Assembly (NCBI GenBank): GCA_020719045.1
Contig: DYQY01000004.1
Span: forward strand, 1 to 64,000
DNA: 64,000 nt
Direction of reading: 5' to 3'
DNA from: Candidatus Termititenax sp.
GTDB taxonomy: Bacteria > Margulisbacteria > Riflemargulisbacteria > GWF2-35-9 > DYQY01
The translations under genes and the position numbers were made by a program. Each line of letters starts with the position of its first letter. The stretch's first letter is position 1. Shown here in pieces: positions 61,901 through 64,000 of the stretch. The notes under the pieces were generated by a model. The model was not told where the DNA came from. It did no database searches and saw nothing but the letters and a program-made list of their open reading frames with translations.

Positions 61901-62060
61901 CTGGTACAATTACGCTCCCCTCCTCCGCTATATCGCTTATCCAACTTATTGAAAAACTGTCTCCCCTTACATTAGTTATCCTAACGTCAGAGATTGCTGA
62001 TGCAAAACCCATTGTCATTAATACTAAAAAAACTGCTCCTCTTACTAATATGTTCCTCAT
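55986..62060 (-). CDS. Giant surface protein with thrombospondin-3 calcium repeats and repeated jelly-roll modules
   Basis: This 2024-residue exported protein has a signal peptide (MRNILVRGAVFLVLMTMGFAS) and an FN3-like start (TNVRGDSFSISWISDIAEEG). A first jelly-roll lies at about 250-450. Six modules of about 220 residues follow, starting near 514, 735, 952, 1182, 1401 and 1622, each opening with FPEIDNFE or FPLIDNFER. They are separated by Ca2+-binding DTDGDGLPNWWE-type repeats. The C-terminal 185 residues have two KGWN/NGWN blocks (LKGWNFFSVVNEGG, FKNGWNLLGKPAG). The jelly-rolls resemble carbohydrate-binding domains. Unlike the 52916 protein it shows no T9SS-like tail. Likely an adhesin or matrix protein. 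Confidence 0.78.
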   Translation of the reverse strand: MRNILVRGAVFLVLMTMGFASAISDVRITNVRGDSFSISWISDIAEEGSVIVPGEGTFIDKRVQYYPSIIDKKFKLHYVDVNCDPNTTYSFQIKSGTTVSGNYSVKSASYTGTAGSGLNIAGKVNNTTYIEKVGYYQAENIQNVYYEMYIEKPNGTRSAVRSGLSGITTDATGFIHEWETVNAPFLNQANTNLFSKNDNEDVLVVSFMNFSRGYTGGYNNIGSKRVAELRIPLNVSRADVTMFENPIPVIDSFDGVDTLGWQKSGNLSLALTTNAQYQKALEVTAYNADQDGYNGYFLYDFSTTFYEPALYGGSNIKTNKAYDWGRYRYIKFSVKNVGDGPVDLKLDIKDNDNKDFSFNSSDDNEWVYNLKLMKNDGQWRDIYIPLSQVLLSKNNVGGDSVFNPLQMIDVFAGYNLIYPGSPMIGFAVSTGKAGRSGKIIIENIELVTTRNNPYSPAIESDTDMDGIPNADETANGLNPNLASDAKADPDGDGIDNYNEILNGTNPFVADGMSSFPEIDNFEKGITKWIADAGTTITTSVANTTDTKVSWNYQNSMLISGKATDYYVGGIQKDILSDVSDWTTDYKTLNMLIKANSNVGDRVAVKLIETDGDVWQFEQYIGDIQAWTYLGMLLDRFTIKPGSTGNGIKQFNQTAYIRVELLSATATGNVSVYVDNINVSTSNISGDTDGDGIPNWYEVSNNLNVLVANLGDTDGDGWSDLEEYSARTNPTQWTPHFPLIDNFERMGYTWVAEGISATRPTQAGYPTTSLLVNGLAVNYFGGFVGSYIYNPLNTMPAAYKSVAMLINNKEGKIGDKIEMQFQDKDGDAYSFTQILVTADWKWYTFVLSNFTKKNTVASGNGLLDLNNLTYVGYSFISATQNGVIKAKLDEISLSTVPTSDDTDGDGLPNWWEIQYGLSSNVANINPDQSLKDTDGDGLTDLQEFINGSDPTKKVFFPEIDNFELVAGVPVNGSWGKTTSVDIFYEKVTESSVSWNLLYSIYVETKEESPAVNYYGGTIYKNINIPAGYWTSDYKSLKYVAKNLGSIGDKVEFVITDADGDEFSFTQTFGDKSVWTYYTLLLDKFKIKLYNNNGVMDFDNGVTKLAINILSSTPTGDVYFRLDNISISTVPTSDDTDGDGLPNWYETMYGIDPNVVNTGDVDGDGWSDLSEYVARTNPNQWTPRFPLIDNFERAGYTWTAEGITATRSTQAGYPTTSLLVNGLAVNYFGGFVGSYIYNPLNTMPAAYKSVAMLINNKEGKVGDKIEMQFQDKDGDAYSFTQVLVTSDWKWYTFVLSNFTKKNSVASGNSALDLNNLTFVGYSFISATQNGTIKVKLDEISLSMVPTSDDTDGDGLPNWWETQYGLNPNVANINPDQSLKDTDGDNITDLDEYLRGLNPTIKNLFPEIDNFEDGLTLWVVDAGTTLVKTSASTDTTVSWNYQKSMLLSGTATGSYYISGVQKDVLSDVSGWTSDYLSLKMLLLSSGQVGDKVAVKIVETDGDVWAFNQYISDLNKWTYLTMMLDRFELVSGSTGNGIKEFNKTNFIRLEVISVKATGNVSMYIDSLSVAKTPTSDDTDGDGLPNWYETMYGINPNVVNTGDVDGDGWSDLSEYVARTNPNQWTPRFPLIDNFERVGYTWTAEGITATRSTQAGYPTTSLLINGLAVNYFGGSLGSYIYNPLNTMPAGMMSVAMYIDNSNGKVGDKIEMQLQDKDGDVFSFTQVLVTSNKKWYTLVLSNFKKKNTISSGNSVLDLNNLTFVGYSFISAFSTGNISVKLDEISLSAVPTSDDTDGDGLPDWWEIFYDLDSNVANINPSGDIADTDQDGMNDLEEYLTGTNPNQGYLRNVLKGWNFFSVVNEGGQKISQIVAYLETKLGAGTIKNAAIWNRDDGKFIYMSDDFTVAYGESYYIDSSVRKAISASVTASMPQSYFFKNGWNLLGKPAGKAYKASELLKELNDRNLDGEIDDLDLPLRAEEIRVYDNYYYTGWLRYRYDNTGTDFTVGATYKSYGFMIKVKEDLNWTPKKDM
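56690..57360 (-). repeat. Internal DNA repeat, copy 1 of the jelly-roll/TSP3 block
   Basis: This block encodes the sixth module and its preceding calcium repeat. It matches 58010-58675 over most of its length. The match is closest at 57175-57360 against 58495-58675, where only a handful of bases differ. The copies are about 1.32 kb apart, in phase with a two-module unit. Confidence 0.8.
58010..58675 (-). repeat. Internal DNA repeat, copy 2 of the jelly-roll/TSP3 block
   Basis: This block encodes the fourth module and its calcium repeat. It is near-identical to 56690-57360 on one side and to 59350-59850 on the other. Long shared runs include the stretch that encodes VNGLAVNYFGGFVGSYIY. Confidence 0.8.
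59350..59850 (-). repeat. Internal DNA repeat, copy 3 of the jelly-roll block
   Basis: This block encodes the second module. It shares long identical runs with 58010-58510 but diverges in the calcium-repeat part beyond 59850. It is the most diverged of the three copies at that edge. Confidence 0.75.
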
Positions 62061-62103
62061 CCCTTAACTCCCTTCGTTTATTAAAAATCCACTAATCAAA
62101 TCA

Positions 62104-62109
62104 TATATA
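62104..62109 (-). promoter_or_regulatory. Possible extended -10 of the 2024-residue gene
   Basis: TATATA on the minus strand is preceded by TGG, giving an extended -10. No good -35 is present. The ATG at 62060, with GGGAG upstream, follows 43 bases later. Confidence 0.35.
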
Positions 62110-62162
62110 CCACAACCACAACAAAATAATTCATCCAAATATATTAATGCATCCTAGCAAAA

Positions 62163-62969
62163 TTATGTATCATCACGCTTCTCTAATTTTGCATCCAATC
62201 CAAGATCTACAGATGCTCTAAAGAACATACTAGGTCCAACTGCAGGAACTTCAGCCTTATAAACTTTATTAGTTCCATCTTCTTCTTTTAGCATAGCACC
62301 AGCTGGAGTCCAAGTTTTTAAGTCAAAAGAACTCTGAATGCTAACACTATTCGAAGAATCCTGAGTTGCAGGCATCATTAAATTTACATTCAGGGGTGAT
62401 TTTGTAATTTGTATATTACCATTAATTACAGGCAATAAAGCATCAGTAAAATAATTATAATACTCTGCATCTGTCACAATCAATGCTTGCTGTTCAGCAG
62501 AAGGATTTATGCCGTATTTTGAATAATCAGCAGGATTAACCGTCTTTGTATCAGTAATATTAATTTTTGTGCCATTAAAGTCCCAAACAAACATTGCATT
62601 CCTAACAGAAGCAACAGGATTATCAACTATAAATAAAGGATCCTCATCAGTACTTTTAACATACTTCATGGCTGTATTCGTATATGGCTTAGAAGTATCG
62701 TCGGCAACTTCCATTTGTTGAAGTAAAGCAATATTGGCAGGTGTTATATCAAAACTATTAAATGGAGTAATAAAAGAGCTTAAAGCAGTTGCTAATACTT
62801 GTGTTCCTGGATCACTTAAATTTAAATTACTTAATTCAGTTTGCTCTATTTTTCCATTTTTAGCTACGACAGTGTTACTACCATCTAACAACGAAAGAGT
62901 AGAACTAATTCCTTCTGTCTGATACTTTCCGATTCTTGGGACTCCATTTATTAGTGTTATTCCTGCCAT
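62163..62969 (-). CDS. Unknown 268-residue protein next to the surface genes
   Basis: I do not recognise this protein. It has no signal peptide or membrane helix. The start MAGITLINGVPRIGKYQTEG looks structural. The middle contains QQALIVTDAEYYNYFTDALL, and the end has SIQSSFDLKTWTPAGAMLKE with VPAVGPSMFFRASVDLGLDA. That end resembles a short beta domain seen at the tail of some secreted proteins of Verrucomicrobia-like bacteria. AAGGAG precedes the ATG by 9 bases. It lies just upstream of the 2024-residue gene on the same strand, about 100 bases apart. Confidence 0.65.
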   Translation of the reverse strand: MAGITLINGVPRIGKYQTEGISSTLSLLDGSNTVVAKNGKIEQTELSNLNLSDPGTQVLATALSSFITPFNSFDITPANIALLQQMEVADDTSKPYTNTAMKYVKSTDEDPLFIVDNPVASVRNAMFVWDFNGTKINITDTKTVNPADYSKYGINPSAEQQALIVTDAEYYNYFTDALLPVINGNIQITKSPLNVNLMMPATQDSSNSVSIQSSFDLKTWTPAGAMLKEEDGTNKVYKAEVPAVGPSMFFRASVDLGLDAKLEKRDDT

Positions 62970-63068
62970 AATTTATCACTCCTTTTATAAGATTACTCGT
63001 CAAATTATCGTTATGACTTTCACATATTCCCATCAGAATTCAAAAAAAGCATCGAAAGATATTAATAT

Positions 63069-64000
63069 TTAAACAATAGTTGCTTCTCTATTACCATCTA
63101 TATAGCTTAAAATAATATTATCTCCTGAAGCTAGCTGACTAGCTGAGGATACAACTCTTCCAGATTTACGAACTATAGCAAACCCACGTTTAGAATAAGC
63201 TGAAGGATCAAGTGACTTAAGTTTAGTCGCTAAAAGCTCAACCTGTTGCTTTCTGAAAACAAAAATATTCTTAATCCTTTGTTCTATGGAAAAACTTAAG
63301 TCTGCTAAGTCCATCTTCTTATCCTGCACCTTATTTAAAAGTAACTGCTTATAACGTTCTTTAATATTAATAAGGCTCTGAAGGTACTCTTCTCTAGGCA
63401 AAGAAACCATAACCCCAGCAGCTGTTGGGGTTGCAGCCCTTGCATCAGCGACAAAGTCAGAGATAGTATAATCCACCTCATGTCCTATTGCACTGATAAT
63501 TGGTGTCTTACACGCAAAAATTGCTCTTGCAACTACTTCTTCATTAAATCCCCATAGTTCCTCAATACTTCCGCCACCTCTGGCAAGAATAATTACATCA
63601 GCATTACAAGAATCGTCAGTAATTCGTATATTCTTCGCGATACTTTCTCCGGCCTTCTCGCCTTGAACCACTGTCGGGACAATAACTATCTCGACTGCAC
63701 GATTCCTAGACCTAATCGTTGAGATAACATCATGAAGCGCCGCTCCACTAGGTGACGATAATACTGCAACTCTCTTAGGAAACCTGGGGATAGATTTCTT
63801 ATACTCAACCTGAAATAATCCTTCAGCTTCTAACTTGCGCTTAAGCTGTTCAAATGCGATAGCTAAAGCACCAATACCAGAAGGTTCAAGATATTTTATA
63901 TGTAAAGAATAAGTGCCTCTTTTATCATAAATTGCTACTTTTCCACGAGCAAGTACTTGCATATTCTCTTCAAGATTAAAATTGAGTATTGAAGTCTGAA
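63069..64000 (-). CDS. xseA: Exodeoxyribonuclease VII large subunit, 5' end outside the window
   Basis: XseA with XseB degrades single-stranded DNA. The visible 310 codons run open to the window edge; upstream of the internal ATG at 63962 the frame continues with QTSILNFNLEEN, the usual end of the OB-fold before MQVLARGKVAIYDKRGTYSL. The catalytic core has PKRVAVLSSPSGAALHDVI, ILARGGGSIEELWGFNEEVV, and the family's SAIGHEVDYTISDFVADARA and ATPTAAGVMVSLP. Family members have about 400 residues, so about 90 are missing on the right. The coiled C-terminus and the SYSKRGFAIV-like end are present. The xseB gene is not seen downstream. Confidence 0.95.
   Translation of the reverse strand, partial: QTSILNFNLEENMQVLARGKVAIYDKRGTYSLHIKYLEPSGIGALAIAFEQLKRKLEAEGLFQVEYKKSIPRFPKRVAVLSSPSGAALHDVISTIRSRNRAVEIVIVPTVVQGEKAGESIAKNIRITDDSCNADVIILARGGGSIEELWGFNEEVVARAIFACKTPIISAIGHEVDYTISDFVADARAATPTAAGVMVSLPREEYLQSLINIKERYKQLLLNKVQDKKMDLADLSFSIEQRIKNIFVFRKQQVELLATKLKSLDPSAYSKRGFAIVRKSGRVVSSASQLASGDNIILSYIDGNREATIV

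Overview
The window comes from an AT-rich bacterium with two membranes. The heptose genes gmhA and hldE and the dTDP-sugar gene rmlB point to LPS or similar surface glycans, and there is an outer-membrane beta-barrel protein. The organism is probably flagellated (flhA beside a FliA-like sigma gene) and glycolytic (pfkA, gpmA, gpmI). Its F-type ATP synthase has c-subunit residues that suggest Na+ coupling. The gene mix, with a Firmicutes-like hpf-secA-prfB order, DUF5693 and PgpH in a diderm carrying SLH domains and a T9SS-like tail, would suit an uncultured diderm lineage such as a relative of Margulisbacteria. That placement is inference and weak.

Layout. 1-760: a ParE-type toxin-antitoxin pair between short direct repeats, followed by a REP-like hairpin element. 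760-19863 (+): a long run of housekeeping genes, hpf, secA, prfB, a DUF5693 protein, murA, pgpH, ybeY, a CNNM/CBS protein, pyrG, mutL, topA, a 35-residue YbbR-like microprotein, panC and an FAD oxidoreductase. 19850-28637 (mixed strands): yajQ, prfC, two unknown proteins, a LacI-type regulator, gmhA, tadA, tRNA-Val and tRNA-Glu, hldE and gpmI. 28629-40859 (-): a glutamine amidotransferase, rarA, xth, gpmA, pfkA, serC, tRNA-Arg, purF, purL, nadD, rmlB, a FliA-like sigma factor and a small unknown protein. 40947-50106 (-): flhA, then the complete ATP synthase operon a, triple-c, c, b, delta, alpha, gamma, beta, epsilon. 50279-51035 (+): a pseudopilin and a small CxxC protein. 51116-62969 (-): a cell-surface region with a PorV-like barrel ending in SLH domains, a secreted protein with a T9SS/FlgD-like tail, a 2024-residue calcium-repeat protein and an unknown protein. 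63069-64000 (-): xseA, cut by the window edge.

The most unusual feature is the ATP synthase rotor. Beside a normal 81-residue c subunit with a two-carboxylate motif there is a 236-residue protein made of three fused c hairpins. Only the first hairpin keeps the ion-binding glutamate; the other two have glutamine there. Together with an epsilon subunit that lacks its C-terminal inhibitory helices, this suggests a hybrid rotor with fewer ion sites than hairpins.

Other points worth attention: several genes whose promoter -10 box lies only 7-9 bases before the start codon (probably leaderless mRNAs), a purF stop codon inside a tRNA gene, and large near-identical repeats inside the giant surface gene.
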